In this document: positions 35,196 through 35,425 of the stretch, one piece after another
Layout: the number at the start of each line of letters is the position of its first letter
How positions within the stretch are numbered: the stretch's first letter is position 1
Source: Clostridia bacterium
GTDB taxonomy: Bacteria > Bacillota > Clostridia > Oscillospirales > CAG-272
Direction: 5' to 3'
Assembly: GCA_017623355.1 (NCBI GenBank)
Contig: JAGAPG010000019.1
Location: forward strand, 1-35,425
DNA: 35,425 bases
Program-made: the position numbers and the translations under genes
The notes under the pieces: model-generated
The model's database searches: none
Seen by the model: only the letters and a program-made list of their open reading frames with translations
Told to the model about the DNA's origin: nothing

Positions 35196-35224
35196 TTGAC
35201 AAAACGATTCTTATTTGCTATAAT
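35196..35224 (+). promoter_or_regulatory. Consensus promoter of the tRNA-Pro locus
   Basis: The plus strand carries -35 TTGACA (35196-35201), a 17-base spacer and -10 TATAAT (35219-35224). The predicted start near 35231 lies about 26 bases before the tRNA. Confidence 0.88.
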
Positions 35225-35256
35225 ATTTAAGCACGTAAAAAGTGTCCAAAGCCTAT

Positions 35257-35320
35257 CGAGATGTAGCGCAGTTGGTAGCGCGCATGCTTTGGGAGCATGC
35301 AGGCAGTTCCTGTCTTTTCA
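35257..35320 (+). pseudogene. tRNA-Pro (TGG) with abnormal or missing 3' half
   Basis: The 5' half is intact: acceptor CGAGATG (35257-35263), D-stem GCGC twice, anticodon stem CATGC/GCATG, and loop TTTGGGA giving anticodon TGG. After AGGCAG the normal GTTCGA T-loop is gone: TTCCTGTC follows directly, then CTTTTCA where CATCTCG and CCA would be expected. Only weak pairing with the acceptor remains. The promoter is perfect, so the locus is probably transcribed, but a working tRNA is doubtful. A junction with an integrated element is the likeliest explanation. Confidence 0.75.
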
Positions 35321-35330
35321 TTTTTCCAAA

Positions 35331-35366
35331 GCCCGAAAACCCTTGTAAACACTGACTTTTTCGGGC
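35331..35366 (+). other. Inverted repeat past the tRNA-Pro remnant
   Basis: GCCCGAAAA (35331-35339) pairs with TTTTCGGGC (35358-35366) across an 18-base loop. With the T-run inside the 3' arm it may act as a weak terminator for the tRNA transcript or be part of a recombination site. Confidence 0.45.
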
Positions 35367-35399
35367 ATTCCTCTTTTCGATAATCTCTCAGTAAAGTAG

Positions 35400-35420
35400 T
35401 TTGACCACAGATTTGACCAC
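35400..35420 (+). repeat. Paired direct repeats TTTGACCAC
   Basis: Two exact 9-base copies lie at 35400-35408 and 35412-35420, 12 bases apart. Short direct repeats beside a tRNA junction are typical arm-type sites of tyrosine recombinases. No integrase gene is inside the window, so this role is inferred. Confidence 0.5.
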
Positions 35421-35425
35421 TTACG

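Overview
The window is AT-rich bacterial chromosome and most resembles an anaerobic Clostridia-type Bacillota. The signs are a leucine/isoleucine-type T-box leader, a single-aptamer glycine riboswitch, a short HisG paired with HisZ, a YerC/TrpR-like regulator heading the his operon, short-type LeuC/LeuD, and many vegetative promoters with near-consensus boxes and exactly 17-bp spacers. I cannot name the species.

Layout. Positions 1-143 hold a cut-off tRNA-Glu and a tRNA-Met behind one consensus promoter. Positions 248-4760 hold a FlK-like thioesterase, a PhoB/PhoR-type two-component pair, a membrane-anchored XRE regulator and a GT8 glycosyltransferase. Positions 4757-13302 are an eleven-gene histidine operon on the minus strand, in transcription order yerC-hisZ-hisG-hisD-hisC-hisB-hisH-hisA-hisF-hisIE-PHP phosphatase. 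Most of its junctions overlap or nearly touch, and its consensus promoter carries a TrpR-operator-like palindrome at the start site.

Positions 13395-26100 are a second minus-strand operon of eleven genes: T-box-leuA-ilvB-ilvN-ilvC-ilvD-leuC-leuD-leuB-DUF815 ATPase-ilvA-ridA. ilvE follows at 26203-27264 as a separate unit. Together these encode the leucine, valine and isoleucine routes, including the threonine deaminase that feeds isoleucine and the RidA that clears its reactive imine product.

The last 8 kb are accessory. They hold an ABC exporter, a HAD phosphatase with an unexplained leader, and a frame-broken BspA-type leucine-rich-repeat lipoprotein gene facing a frame-disrupted XRE gene across a shared palindrome. 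After these come a glycine-riboswitch-controlled AGCS symporter and a DUF11 protein without a signal peptide. The window ends in a tRNA-Pro gene whose 3' half is abnormal, followed by paired TTTGACCAC repeats, which looks like the edge of an integrated element.

The points most worth following are the his operator, the HAD leader, the coincident A6-tract frame breaks in the LRR/XRE pair, the twin stem-loops between ilvD and leuC, the ATPase inside the branched-chain operon, and the right-hand tRNA-Pro junction.
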